Below are positions 24,707 through 36,804 of a stretch of DNA of 64,000 nt, piece after piece. Positions within the stretch are counted from its first letter, which is position 1. The number at the start of each line of letters is the position of its first letter. Location: the NCBI RefSeq assembly GCF_000204055.1, contig NW_006768790.1, positions 327,534 to 391,533 on the forward strand, written 5' to 3'. A program made the translations under genes and the position numbers. Under the pieces are notes generated by a model. That model was given only the letters and a program-made list of their open reading frames with translations, did no database searches and was not told the origin of the DNA. The DNA comes from Melampsora larici-populina 98AG31 (lineage: Eukaryota > Basidiomycota > Pucciniomycetes > Pucciniales > Melampsoraceae).

Positions 24707-26677
24707 TCAAGTAGGCTTAACGGTTCCTTCTTCTGTAGGGTGACTGAGCTTATGACTAGCTTCAAAATATCTACCAAAGATCGAAAAGGAAGATAAATCG
24801 TCAGTTCTTATATACCAATGTTTCCGCTCAAAAGATTGATAAATCAGAACAAGTATAAAAGAAAATTACTAACCGATTTGGATGAGAAACGCTTTCACTT
24901 TGACCCACACCTTGACCTTTTTTGACCCCATATTTCTTATGATGAACTTCAAAAACACAAGTACAAGATAAATGATAAAGAGAAGATTTATTCCAATTTA
25001 AAATATCTTTGATTTCATTTGAATTTGAATTCAGACCATAAGATTGAGTTAAGAATTGAGTTAAATTAATTGGAGTGAATTGTTTGAATGGACAACCATG
25101 TGAATCGGATGGACCTGCTCCGTTTTTGATGATGGTTGTACATGGCATCGGTTGGTAATTTTTTCGACTTCCTTCTAGACCATAGTTATGTCGAATACCG
25201 TATCGGTAATCTTTACGAAACTTGTCATCAGAAACATTACAAAAAGCTTTTCTCCAAAAGATGAGTGCTTCATCTACTGGTAAGCCAATTCCCTATTGGA
25301 TTCATAGATCAAAGTGACCCCATGAAAACAAAGTCAGTGGAAAATCTTTGTACGAAACCTCATAGATGGATCCGAGAAATGGATTCGATAAGAAAAAGAA
25401 TTTGAAACATTACCTTTAAGAATAAGTTGAATTGTTGTCTTCCTCCATATTTCAAATGTTTGTCTTTTCGTAAGATATTCCATAAATGTCTCATACAAGG
25501 TGGGAAATGTTGTTTTGCGAGATCATCAACCATATCTGATGTGAAGACTGCACTATCAGGATCACCTGGATTCCGTGCAACGTATTGTGAACCGGAGATT
25601 CCAGCTAAGAAGTTGAGAGAAAGATGTTCCAGTACGGGTAATAGTCTTGAATCTTCGTCGAGGTCGGGAAGATGCTTTGATGTGATCTGCGATGGATTCA
25701 GTTTGATCAGACTGGGACATCAGGAGATCAAGTAACAAAATTACTCACTTCTAATGCTTTTTTCAGACGAGATGAAAACTCTTGAAAGATGATAGAGGCT
25801 TGATCTTTTGAAGAGACGTAAGCATAACCAGCTTTCAAGTAAACCTTTCTTGATGAGACGAGATCTGGAACTTTTGTCCAACGAACCTATGTTGAAAAAG
25901 ATGCAAATGATCAGTTATTGAAGATTTAAATGCATCATAATTCACTGTGAGGAAGAGGTACTTTGTAATATGTATCTTCATTAGGATCTTTCATCATGGT
26001 CTTGATATGTGTTACTTCATTCTGATCGACTTGTTGCCAATCAATCTTTAAAGAAGGAATAAATTTGATCCTTTCTAAAGTATCTTCAGTTTCAAATCTG
26101 AATTTGAATAATAAAGTTTCAGCGTTTACAAATCGAGAGCTAAGTTCTTCACTATTTTCGAATCAAACCAAATCGAAAGAAAATGATATAAGTAAACGAT
26201 TCAAAATTGATAGGATAATTCGAAATCTTTCTTACGATCTACAAAAAGCTAATCTTAGGATATAATGAGAATAATGATCGATTTTTCTTTGTGAATCTAA
26301 ATCTACTGATTTTGCTGTATTGGCAGATAATGGTAAACATTCTTTACATCTATTTGTTAAGATCGGTTTAAGTTCTTCAAATGATCGATTTCTTGATAAA
26401 CTATTTTCAATTTCAGCCAAAACTAATACATTATCAAACAAAAAAACATCTATGAGTTGTTTATTCGATTGATCAGATTTCAAAATCTCAGATTGTGCTT
26501 ACCTTTAAGACGATTTATAGCCCAAGTTTCGAATTGATCGATTGTGATATCAGTAGTAGGAGGTTGAGAGTAAAAGTTTAATCGAGTTTGATATTGTAGT
26601 GTTGATAAGATAGGATCGTTGAGGTTGTTGGATTGAATACCGATTCCAAGTTCAGCACGAGCTTTTGAGTTGAACAT
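24707..26677 (-). CDS. PRI2: DNA primase large subunit, 7 exons, 481 aa
   Basis: Exons 26677-26503, 26422-26236, 26151-25962, 25886-25749, 25686-25414, 25292-24874 and 24770-24707 sum to 482 codons in phase. The product is the regulatory subunit of primase in the DNA polymerase alpha complex, which makes RNA-DNA primers in the nucleus. The C-terminal iron-sulfur domain is clear: FPPCMRHLW, GGRQQFNLFLKGIGLP, RYGIRHNYGLEG, MPCTTII, HGCPF, YHLSCTC and SVSHPNRYFEA. The four expected 4Fe-4S ligand cysteines are present, in PPCM, MPC, GCP and LSC. Length is close to other eukaryotic large subunits (about 500 aa). The ATG at 26677 (MFNSKARAELG) is chosen because upstream codons in frame contain no other ATG. 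Confidence 0.93.
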
Positions 26678-27139
26678 GGTCTTGGTCTTGGTCTTGGTTT
26701 TGTAAATGAAGTTGGTGGAAGTGGCTTGACGGTTGGATTCCAAAGCAGCGAGCGTGAACCTCGAAGACGCGACAAGTTCAAGTATATGTCACGTGATCAT
26801 CCTACTATGTACAACATGTCACTGTTCACATAATCGAGATGAAACTCAGACTCCGCAAATTTTTACCAGCCAATGAACGGGAAGTCAACAATTCACAAGA
26901 AGGAAGATGAGCAAATTGAAAGCTAGAAGAATGCGTATGACTTTGTCCTATCCTATGCTCATCTTCAATTCACAAGGGCTGGAAAGATATCTGGGTTTCA
27001 CGATAGTATTGATTACGCCTTCTTCATAACAAAAGCATAGGAAGGTATAGCTTAATGATAACTGATTGAGTGAGGAATTATGAAGACAAATTTAACATAT
27101 ATTTGAAGACTACTAGACATTCACTAACACCAAAAGTCT

Positions 27140-28116
27140 TCACATTAAACCTCCGAGTCCAGCAGGCTTATCAAGCTTGGCATCAGCACCACTTTTAGTC
27201 GGATCAGCACCAGCTTTGGCATCAGCACCCGCCTTGGAATCAAGACCGGTCTTACTATCACCATCAGTCTTTGGTTTGCTATCGAGCTTCGCATCAGCAC
27301 CGGCCTTAGGATCCGCACCAGCCTTTGGTTTACTATCAGTCTTCGCATCAGCACCAGCCTTGGGATCCGCACCAGCCTTTGGTTTACTATCAGTCTTCGC
27401 ATCAGCACCAGCCTTGGGATCGGCGCTAGGCTTAGCATCGGCACCAGTCTTCGGTTTGCTATCAGTCTTCGTGTCAGCACCAGCCTTGGGATCGGCGCCA
27501 GTCTTAGCATCAGCTCCGGCCTTAGCACCACCCCCGAGACCACCTCCTAGTGCTGGTAAGCCTCCTCCTAAACCTCCAGCGGCTCCTGGAGGTTTGGCGC
27601 CACTACCTAGACCAGAACCACCACCTAGACCAGAACCACCACCTAGACCTAGACCAGAACCACCACCTAGACCTAGACCAGAACCACCACCTAGACCAGA
27701 ACCACCACCTAGACCAGAACCACCACCTAGACCAGAACCACCACCTAGACCAGAACCACCACCTAGACCAGAACCACCACCCATTCCTGGCATACTACCC
27801 CCCTTTCCTCCTCCAGCCATTCCGCCAAAAGTTCGTTTCACAATAGCATGAATATGGTTTGGTGCCGGTTCTTGGAACTGATGAAGAGTAATGAAAGCCA
27901 AAGAATTAGACATATGAGGATGGATTTAAAGTAAGAAAATTTGTAGTCGATTGATAAGATGACGAAAAGAAGAGGAAAAAAACGTACGAGAGTAGATCTA
28001 GGGGTGATTGAGGGAATGTTTCTTGTTTTGAGATCATTGAGATTATTGACTGGAGATCCGTAACAGGTTGAAAGAAGAACAATCAAAAGAAAGGTGAGAT
28101 TTTTGAAACTAGACAT
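27140..28116 (-). CDS. Secreted Gly-rich repeat protein with KR processing site, 288 aa
   Basis: Exons 28116-27988 and 27877-27140 join in phase 0 (43 + 245 aa). The N-terminus MSSFKNLTFLLIVLLSTCYG is a strong signal peptide. Exon 2 opens with a short pro-like segment ending IVKR before TFGGMAGGG, a dibasic Kex2-type cleavage site. The mature part is a run of GGGSGL hexapeptides (about ten). It is followed by a long Ala/Asp/Lys-rich section of imperfect KAGADPKAGADAKTDSKP repeats. Two downstream genes at 29685 and 31373 share the signal exon, the intron position and the KR-F/TF junction. Function is unknown; a cell-wall or secreted peptide-precursor role is possible. Confidence 0.75.
27225..27785. 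repeat. Coding minisatellites within the Gly-rich secreted protein gene
   Basis: About 27600-27785 repeats an 18-base unit containing CCACCTAGACCAGAAC, encoding GSGLGG. About 27225-27500 repeats a longer unit of about 54-60 bases encoding the Lys/Ala/Asp repeats. Copy-number change would alter protein length without breaking the frame. Confidence 0.85.
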
Positions 28117-29684
28117 CTTGTATGTAAGAATGGTTTGTTGTTGAAACAAAAGGTTTATAGAAGAATGGATTGAAGATTTGTTATAGTAAGAAAATCTGAA
28201 AATGATGATGTTAAATCAAAAGTAAGAGAGAAAAAAGTCGTGTGATGGGTTGAAACAATATGTACAGTTGAAATTAAATTGGTTTGCGAGGCCCGCTAGA
28301 CTCGAAAGAGATGAGATAGAGATTGATGTAGATGCGGGAGTTCTGATGCACTTGAGAAGTGTTGGTTTATAAGCAAAGAAATAATCTTTCAACATGCTCG
28401 ACGAGTCATATTTTTCGCCACGAGGCACCAAGGTAAGGGGGACTTGGTGGCGAAAAAAACCTTCTTGCCCTTCTGTGGAGCGAGCAACGCGGAAATCGAT
28501 GAAGGATCCCTGTCAAATTGTGCAGAGTGAGGATAAGACGTATAACTCGCGGGAGCCTATGACGCCTGGCTGAACTTTCGGCAGTCTATGAAGTCATGGA
28601 GGGTTTGAAATCTAAATCGTCTTTCGAACAGTCTCAATCGGCCTCAGGCATGACGTTAAAATCAATCACTGGATGCCTTGCTCAAATTCCCCCGCACTTC
28701 ATTACACCTTTCACTGCACTACCGAACGCACTCTCAGCTCACGTCCAAGTCTATCACCTCAGCGCCACGATAGGTGACTCTTTGTGAATCTAGACTTTCT
28801 TGGAACTTTGGTACCTGTCTTATTTTAACGAGACGTCATAAATTTGGGCTAATCGTTGCGATCTAGAAAGTTTTGGTTTACAAAATTGTTTATATTCATG
28901 CAAAATTACCTACAAATCTTTATTACATGAAATCTTTGGAGCAAAGAGGAGTGAGATTCCCCGCGCGCTGTTGAACAAATTGGATGGACTGTATAGAGTC
29001 ATAAATAGGCTGGGGTAGGAAAAAGATTAATCAAACTGACATGTAAGCGATCGGAGGCAAGTTTTTGAAAGTATTTTGAAGACATGGTGAAGAAGATTTT
29101 TGGGTGAAACAAAAACTATCAAACGTTTTTCGACCATCAACCAGCTTGAATGATCGAGGTGCTGGGTTTCCTTGATATTGAAGTTGGCTAGGTTTGATTG
29201 ACTGGGTTTCAAGTCACGGGACACGAAGAGACAAAAAGTTCAAGTACTGTTCCGAATCCATGCCATGAGGTCAATTATTGCATCTCACTGGGTTGGGATT
29301 GAGGTAGCGTGGAATGGCTTACTAATACTATCATTCCATTGCGTTTCAAAATTGTCTCCTTTACATCTGGGTGCCACGCTTTCACCGAGCTGTGACTGAA
29401 GTGCGTCATGATAGCTGAGCAGTCGAGTCATGAAAAGATTGTAAAGCATTAGACTCAAGTGTAGGAAATTATCATTTGGCGAAAATCTTAAGTAATTATA
29501 CATCCTTGCCAAAAGCTCAGGAAAGTACACTTTATTTACTGATAAAAAATTGAGTGAGGAATTATATTGAATACAAGTTGTACTCGAACAAAACTGCTTC
29601 GCACACCGAGGACTACAACTTCAAGAAGATCTAGCTGCCAATCTATCACCAGCAATATCACATTTTATGCAGCACTATCACAAG
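28117..29684. other. Intergenic region
   Basis: No gene is supported. Short frames here show no signal peptide or domain and no splice-consistent extension. Confidence 0.35.
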
Positions 29685-30406
29685 TTAACTTGACTCAGCA
29701 CCAGCGCCAGCATCACCAGCAGGCTTATCTTCGCCAGCAGGCTTATCTTCGCCAGCAGGCTTATCTTCGCCATTAGGCTTAGCAGCGGCATTTGTCTTAG
29801 CAGCACCATCTGTCTTACCAGCAGCGCTACCCAGTGCTGGCATACCTCCTCCCAACGCTGGAAAGGATCCACCTGCTCCTGGAATAACACCACTCGCGCC
29901 AGTTTTGGAATCACCTCCAGTTTTGGAATCACCTCCAGTTTTGGAATCACCTCCAGTTTTCGCAGCACCACCGCCTAATCCAGCAAGACCTCCCAAACCA
30001 GGAAAGCCTCCTGAAGCACCGGCTCCTCCAAAACCGGGCATTCCACCCGTCCCATGGCCTCCCCCAAATGCTGGCATACCAAATCCGGGCATGCTGCCTC
30101 CCATTCCACCAAAAGTTCGTTTTTCAAAGGCTTGGTTGTGATCTGGCACCGGTCCTTGAAGCTAAACAAAGCAAGAGAAAATCAATGAATCAGCGTCGTG
30201 TTGATTGATGAAAAAACAGATGGGTTTTTCGATATGTTGAGCCATCAAGGTCAAGGGTAAAGGAAGAAAAGACTTACAAGATTAGATCTAGCGACGATTG
30301 TAGATTCGTGTGTCTTTTCAAGTTCATTAAACGAAGCGATTGGTGATCCGTTACAGATTGTAAGTAGGAGAGTTAAAAGAATGGTAAGACTTTTAAAGTT
30401 AGACAT
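29685..30406 (-). CDS. Secreted Gly-rich protein with KR processing site, paralogue 2, 201 aa
   Basis: Exons 30406-30278 (43 codons) and 30161-29685 (158 aa plus stop) join in phase 0. The signal peptide MSNFKSLTILLTLLLTICNG closely matches that of the 27140 gene. Exon 2 begins LQGPVPDHNQAFEKR then TFGGMGGSMPGFG, again a dibasic KR before TFGGM. The mature part has Gly-rich PGFGG motifs, three copies of KTGGDS and three of EDKPAG near the C-terminus. Same intron phase and size class as its neighbours, so these are tandem duplicates with diverged repeat content. Confidence 0.75.
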
Positions 30407-31372
30407 GATTTATAAAATGAAGATGAAGATGTATCAAAAAGTTGTCAAGATGTAATCGAAAAGAAACAGAAAGAAATTTGAAAAGTTCAAGTGACGAAAT
30501 GAAAAGAAGTTAACGAATAAAAGGTATGTACAATTGAAAAGAAATTGGTTGGAAAGATCCACAGGACTTGGTAAATGTGGGTTGAGAGAATGATAATCTG
30601 CCTGAGAGGCACTGGCTTATAAGGAAGCAGAAGACCCAAAATTCGCTGAGATCCTCAAGTTGTTTCTTCGTTGAACAGCTGTGGTACGGGTCTTCTTTCC
30701 CTTCTGTGAGGTAAGCCGCCCGAATCCCAATTGGGATTCCCTGCCACGTTGTATAGAGGAATCGTGAAAAAACGCCTAGTTGAACTTCATGAAGTAAGGG
30801 AGAAGGTGACATTGACTTCTTCTTTTAGGATACCTTGATCAGGTTTTCGACGTAGATCTGAATCATTGGAAGTTTTCAATCTTTCACACAGCTCGAGTGC
30901 ATCACGACACTTCATTCACTTCGTAATAGCGTAGCTCAAATTTCAGTTTGCCATGTTAGTTGCAAGCTCGAATGATTACTGCCAATTTACATCGTTTCCT
31001 CAGGGAGGTTGTCACGCCTAGCGTTAAGATTCATTGTCGTCATTACATTGTACGAGTCAATGTGCTCAGATAGAGTGACGAAGATGATCATAACCCATCG
31101 CTCATTTAGATTGGCTGTGTAGGTTTCCATTCCTCTGTTTACAGCACGGAAGCCTTTTTTTTTACAAAATATTGATATTTACAGCGAAGCAAAAGAAATC
31201 ATACAACATGCAATGCATTTATTTATTTATACAAGCAAGATAGAATAAGCGAGTGAAATGCAGGCAGCTAGTTGTCTAACAAGATGGGTTTGGGTGATGG
31301 AGAATACTTGTGCAGGGTAACTCATGATGAATAAAGATTTCATCGGAATCTGAACAATTCGAGTTGAATGTT

Positions 31373-31703
31373 TTAACGGCCCAAAGGGCCGCTGCCCCGG
31401 TTTCTAGTCTCAACAGGACCTTTGTTTTGATTATTAGTTGTGTGTCCATTGTTCTGGCCCTGGCGCCCATCCGCTGGGAACCGTTTTCCGAGTCCAAGCT
31501 GATAGAAAAGAAGGCATGGCTCAGTGATTGGAATCGATGTATTTGATTCTTGATGATCAATTCGAAGATTAGAAAATAACAAAATAACTTACGAATTCAG
31601 ATCGAGCGATAATTGGATGACCATTCAGCGTTGAAGTTGGGGTTCCGTTACAGATAGCAACAAGGATGGTTAAGATCAAGGTGAAATTGATGGTATTCAA
31701 CAT
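31373..31703 (-). CDS. Small secreted protein with KR processing site, paralogue 3, 78 aa
   Basis: Exons 31703-31593 (37 codons) and 31498-31373 (41 aa plus stop) join in phase 0. The signal peptide MLNTINFTLILTILVAICNG ends like its neighbours, followed by a short region to IIARSEF at the exon end. Both sister genes have a related R-S before the intron. Exon 2 begins LGLGKR then FPADGRQGQNN, so the KR site is kept while the Gly-rich repeats are missing. The remaining 36 residues are Asn/Gly/Arg-rich and would be a short secreted peptide. Confidence 0.7.
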
Positions 31704-31900
31704 GATATGTTATTTTCAGAGAAAAAGGTTCTAAGTAAAAAATGTCAAGGTTCACGGATAAGGCTTGGTATGGACAATGGAAATATTCTTGGATTGAGAC
31801 AGATACACAGATTTGCTTTGGAATAAGATGAGTACTGACGCTATATGTGAGATTGCGAGCGTCCCTTTTATAGTCACAAGGAACCATGCCTATGAGCTTA

Positions 31901-32732
31901 GAGCATCCACTATGGGTGCGGTAACCAAGTGATTTATCGTAACTTTAACGCTAAATTATACACAGGTCCACTATGGACCTGTTTTAGACTTGCGGTCCGT
32001 ACGACTGCATCAAATCTTGCTCTCCGTGTGTTCAAATCTACGCAAGCCTACGACTTGATTTATCGTAGGAAATCAAGTCAAAACTACTGTTCCCAAAACT
32101 TCAAACTGCATATGAAACTTCATTTCTCAAACTTCAAACATCAAAACCTCACTTTCGAACTTCAAATTTCAAACTTCATCCTCAAATCTCAACTTCGAGA
32201 TATCACATCTCGGAACATTGCACTTTGAATTGAATCGATTTCAATCACAACATCACCCTATATCTTAATCTTTTGCGAGACACCTTAAGAATTGAGGTGC
32301 ACAATAGTCAATTGCTGAGTAGGCTGAGCTCGAGCTCAATCTGTTTGGAATTGAGTCTGAAATGGTGAAGGTGGTGTGTGAAGCCTATAAAACAAGATTT
32401 CTAGACAAGTTGCTCAAATTCTTGATGTTCCTCATCATTGTGGTTTGAAGACTTCAAAAGACAGTCGATGTGTCTCTTCAAGGAACTTGTAGTGGGCATC
32501 TGATGGATGGTTTTTCGGATGGGATTTGTGAGAAAGATATGATAAATCATCGCAAAATCAAACCACTGTGGATCTGGTTGATTCACAGTGATTTATCGTA
32601 GTTAAATCAGACATTACATCAATCCGTAGTGGATTTCATGCGGTTACCAACTTAGGTAAAACACGCGTGATTAAATTTCGCGGTCAGGAACGCAAAACTT
32701 ACGATAAATCACCATCATGATAGTGGATGCTC
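31901..32732. mobile_element. PIF/Harbinger-like MITE, copy 1, 832 bp
   Basis: It starts GAGCATCCACTAT and ends with the inverse ATAGTGGATGCTC. It is flanked by TTA at 31898-31900 and TTA at 32733-32735. A TTA duplication is typical of PIF/Harbinger insertion. Subterminal GTGATTTATCGTAA is also inverted at the two ends. No coding potential. Confidence 0.85.
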
Positions 32733-32735
32733 TTA

Positions 32736-33578
32736 GAGCATCCGCACTCGTGCGGTAAATCGAGTGCGGTAAGGTTAAATTTAACGCAACCGCGGGGTCT
32801 TTTCCGCACCGGTGAACAATTAGCCCCGCGGTAGTTAATTTTTCATCAGTTTGCGTTAGCGAATCGGTAAATCTACCGATTGGCTAACGCATGCGGTAGC
32901 ACACATCACAACCTGTTCACAGCAACTACAACTCCAAAAACTCAACTCAGCCCAATCTCCAATACCAAAGTCAACAACAAACATCGTCTTTTCACCTCTC
33001 TCACCCAGTCACATGAATTGAATCAAGACCTTTTAACACCAATTGATGTTTTTACGATTGTTTTTTTTGTTTTTTTGTTCTAAAATAGGTCGTTTGAAAA
33101 TCTTCAACTCGACTTCAAACCAATCGAATCAATATGAAGAATTTCAGACTTCACATATGTATAGAGATAGATGAGAAAATTGAATTCTAAAGACTAATGA
33201 CTGGAAGACTTTTAAGATCAAGAGATACAAACCAAACAGTTGAAAAAAGCTGAATCAAACATTAAAAAAAGTTTGGATTGGTTCAGATTGTTCATCTTTC
33301 TTGTGTAGTTTCAAATCTTTATAATTTTCACAAGATCAATAGATGTATTCAAATATAGCCTTTGTTTTCTTAAACTTGAAATCGTACTTGAAAAATTGAA
33401 TGTTACCTTACTGCATGACCACTGCGGAGCACATGCATTATCGGTAAAGTTACAAACGTTACAGTGCTACTAACACAAACGAGTGCGAAATTTGGCTGAG
33501 TTAAGTCATTTTTTGCTTAATGTAGCGGTTGTTACCGCACGTGACCAAGTTAACAACCGCAAACGAGTGCGGATGCTC
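32736..33578. mobile_element. PIF/Harbinger-like MITE, copy 2, 843 bp
   Basis: It starts GAGCATCCGCACTCGT and ends with the inverse ACGAGTGCGGATGCTC. It shares the TTA at 32733-32735 with copy 1 and has TTA at 33579-33581 on the right. Same GAGCATCC terminus as copies 1 and 3 but a different interior, so the three belong to one terminal-sequence family and are not simple duplicates. Confidence 0.85.
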
Positions 33579-33702
33579 TTATGGAATCTTCTTTTCGAAG
33601 TAGAAAGCCACCGTGTCTGGCGTAGGTTTTCGACATTCGTTGAGGTTGCCTTGCCCAAATTATTGCTCGATTGATTTTGTAGCCAAGCTACATCATGAGA
33701 GT

Positions 33703-33754
33703 AAGCTTAACTAAGCCCCTCTTTGCGCGTTCGCCGCGCCCTCAGTTAAGCTTA
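33703..33754. repeat. Short inverted repeat flanked by a direct repeat
   Basis: TAAGCTTAACT near 33703 is inverted as AGTTAAGCTTA near 33744, with a GC-rich loop between. The pair is bracketed by CATGAGAGT on both sides (near 33694 and 33757). It could be a tiny insertion with a duplicated target, or a hairpin. Confidence 0.6.
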
Positions 33755-33909
33755 TCATGAGAGTCACGTTTACACATGATCAAGGCTTTTCCATCGCGGT
33801 CCTCTGGACACGCGATGTTCGACGCGTGGACTGACTATGTAACAACACCAAACGTTCACCATTTCGAATTCGAGCTTCCTTATTATCCACACTTGCAATA
33901 TCGATAATC

Positions 33910-36804
33910 ATGAAACCATCAGAGGAAGAACTCTCATTCGCATCTACTTCATCGGAGTTTATAATTTGCGAAGACTCAGAACCAGAACGACTTGCGGAAC
34001 TTTCAAAACAAACTAAACCATCAAGTTCATCTTTGGCCATTCATAACTCAAGAGAACCTCATTTAAACAAATCATCAACAAATATCATTAAACCCAATAA
34101 AAATGAATTGAAATTAGCTTCCAATCTTACTTTCAAGTCAAAGTCTCCATATTTTCAAAAGGCTATCATTCCTACTGAGAGTGGCAAAATCGTCTCGTCG
34201 GTCCACAAGCTCAGTACATCGAACACAACGCGAATAGAGGAATCATCAACAGCAACAAAATGTTCTTCTCTCGACAAACAATCGCTACCTGAGAATCTTG
34301 CTACGTCAATCAACACAACTTCAAATGCTATCGATGTTCATGCTGAAGAACGCGGAACCAACTCGATCCACGTAGAGACAGATAGTAGCATCGAATTGGG
34401 AAAGTCGAACGTATCGCGCTTCATAGACCGGCAATCTTCAAGGGGTAGCAAATGTGAGATCGTTATCCTTCCTGGATGAAGTTCCTTCAGGAGCTTTGTC
34501 GTGGTGAGAAATGGAAAGCTGATTGTTGTCTCATCTCCCGTTTCTTTACCTTTGGTATATAACAGCACCTAGCATACCACCTAAAACAAGGATCAGAGCT
34601 ATCTCTGTAAAATCTGACACCATCAGCGCTAGTTCAAATAGTTCATCTGACGAAAGTGTCGATATCCCATATCATACTCTTACTCGATTGAATAGTTGTC
34701 CAGCTTGTTCTGATGATTGGAATACATACAAAGCACCAAGGTCTAAATTAACTCATATCAAAAAATGTGCCAAAACAAATCTCATACGTCCTAAAGATAT
34801 TACGACTCGAATTCAAAAAATCTTAGATAAACAAATCACGAATGATACCGATTCTTCTTCATTACTTGATCTTCATATTCAAAGTAAAAATGTACAACTT
34901 AATATATTAGAAAAAGACCCTCAAGTTCAAAAATCATTGAAAAATGATCTACTTTTTAAACCTCCTCAACAAAGTAGATCACACCAACCGAATCCTTCTA
35001 CATCTGGACCAACTCATCATACGGCAGAGAAGCACTTTATCGGCTCTGCGGATAGTTCTATCCGGTCTGGAACGCACGACTTACTACACCCTGGTAATCT
35101 TCAGGCTTTGAAAGGCGACACCGAGCAAGCTAATCATCCACCCGCAACGCCAGCATTGAATTCTGGAGATGAGCTTGCTACCCCATCTCCCCCAGATCTC
35201 ATACATAGTTCGACATTATTGGCACAAGCTAGATCACGAAGTCGTACTCGCAATTCCTTGATCTCTAGTAATGGGAAGACACCTTACACTTTGTGGGATG
35301 CCGCAGGCGGTCATGATGGCTTTGACTTTCAACGGTCAGTTGTGAGTTCTCTGATCATAATGTCATGCCTCAGCATACTATCACAAGCTGATTCCATTGA
35401 CGCACCCAAGATCACCCCGAGAGCACAATGAGAGCCTGGATGAAGCTGTACCGAATATGAATGAAATCAGTGGCGTGGAAGCCACACCACGTGAACCAAA
35501 AGCCCAAAATTCTCACAAAGAAGCGTTTGAAAATGAAATTTCTGATCAAAATCTTGAATCAAGTACTAATAGAATTGATGATTGTAATATAGAAAGAATC
35601 CCAAGTTTTGAAAAATGGACAAGAAAAGAAATACAAAATGAAAATGAAAGACTAGGATTTGAAGATGCAAGTGATGCATCTAGTTCGATTTTAATTCAAA
35701 GGGCAAAAGATGCTTGGAGTGAGACTGTATTAGAAGTTTTAAGACTTCAAGAGCGTCATAATTATCTTTCTTTAGAAGATGAGTCTAGTTTTGAAGAAGG
35801 TGATATTGGTCAGAGGGTTTTAGATGAAGGATCGGACATGGATCAAAGGCACACTGGTTCATACAAAGAAGCCAGTAGGTTTGATCAACAAGGATTATCA
35901 TCCCCAACATCAAGTCAACAAGGTGAGCATCATACGGGGGGTCTGCACATATCTTCATACTGTGGTTATCCACGTTGAAAGCTGATAAATGGGCGTTTGA
36001 CATCACTTGTTTTCACTAGGTACAAAAGCAAATCGCAAAGTCACGGCCTCAAATACATACATTAGTGGTACTGGAGGCGGCTATGCATCTGACGAGAGCC
36101 AAATTTCACGACCAGGTACTGATCTAAATGTTGACGATAATGACAGCGTTTGCGGCGGAGAGCTGGAGTGGATACCGTCTAAGCAAGTAATGCCAGATTA
36201 CAGTTCCTATTCAAAATCAGCACTCGAAGTCGAGTATTTCAGCTTACATAGCCTACAACAAGACCAGAAACCAACTTCTGAAACCTCATCACCACCTCCG
36301 GCACTTCCCAAAACAAAGCCAGCAATATTAGCTAGAGTGATCAAACTTTGGGAAGCGATTTATAACCGGGAACTAACAGATGAAGGATTAAGTCAAGTTT
36401 CAGATCTCAAGAAACAGAAAAAGATCCCAGTACCCAAGAAAAACAAATTGTCATCTGAGGAAATAGATGAGCTTCTTAGTAGAGTTTGTGTAGAAGATGA
36501 GAAATTTTATATGGAAATCTTGAGATATGAGGTAAGAAAATTTATACCAATCTAACAGTCTACACAACCAATGACTAATTTTGTTTTTGGAATATTTATT
36601 ATTCCTCGTGTACTTTTTTACATCATCTCTTACTCGACTATATCAAAGCCTTTCAAATTATCGGTCTTTGAAAATAAAGTGGCTGATGCTGTAAGAATAG
36701 AAAACGCTAAACCTATTTCAAGTTTAATACTTAGTAAATGGCTAGATTGGCAAGCTATTTCTTATTTCACATTGGATCCTACTGTCAGTCGTAAGCGACA
36801 TTGA
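33910..36804 (+). CDS. SLX4: SLX4-like structure-specific endonuclease scaffold, 5 exons, 837 aa
   Basis: Exons 33910-34444, 34566-35341, 35388-35922, 36020-36531 and 36649-36804 join in phase to 838 codons. The 46-base third intron region (35342-35387) is the weakest. SLX4 is the nuclear platform that activates SLX1 nuclease on branched DNA and replication forks. A C2HC UBZ-like finger sits at about residues 223-247 (CPAC ... HIKKC). A SAP-like helix pair follows around EKWTRKEIQNENERLGF. The conserved C-terminal SLX1-binding domain is the best evidence: EKFYMEILRYE, PFKLSVFENKVADAV and SKWLDWQAISYFTLDP, matching the fungal pattern of a leucine-rich helix and a W/F-L-D-x-Q-A-I strand. The rest is Ser-rich and disordered, as in other SLX4 proteins. 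Confidence 0.75.

Noticed and set aside
27177..27851. 224-codon plus frame of Pro/Ala repeats
   Set aside because: Antisense shadow of the Gly-rich secreted protein repeats.
29905..30141. Plus frame rich in Pro (PPKPGKPPEAP)
   Set aside because: Antisense shadow of the second Gly-rich secreted protein gene.
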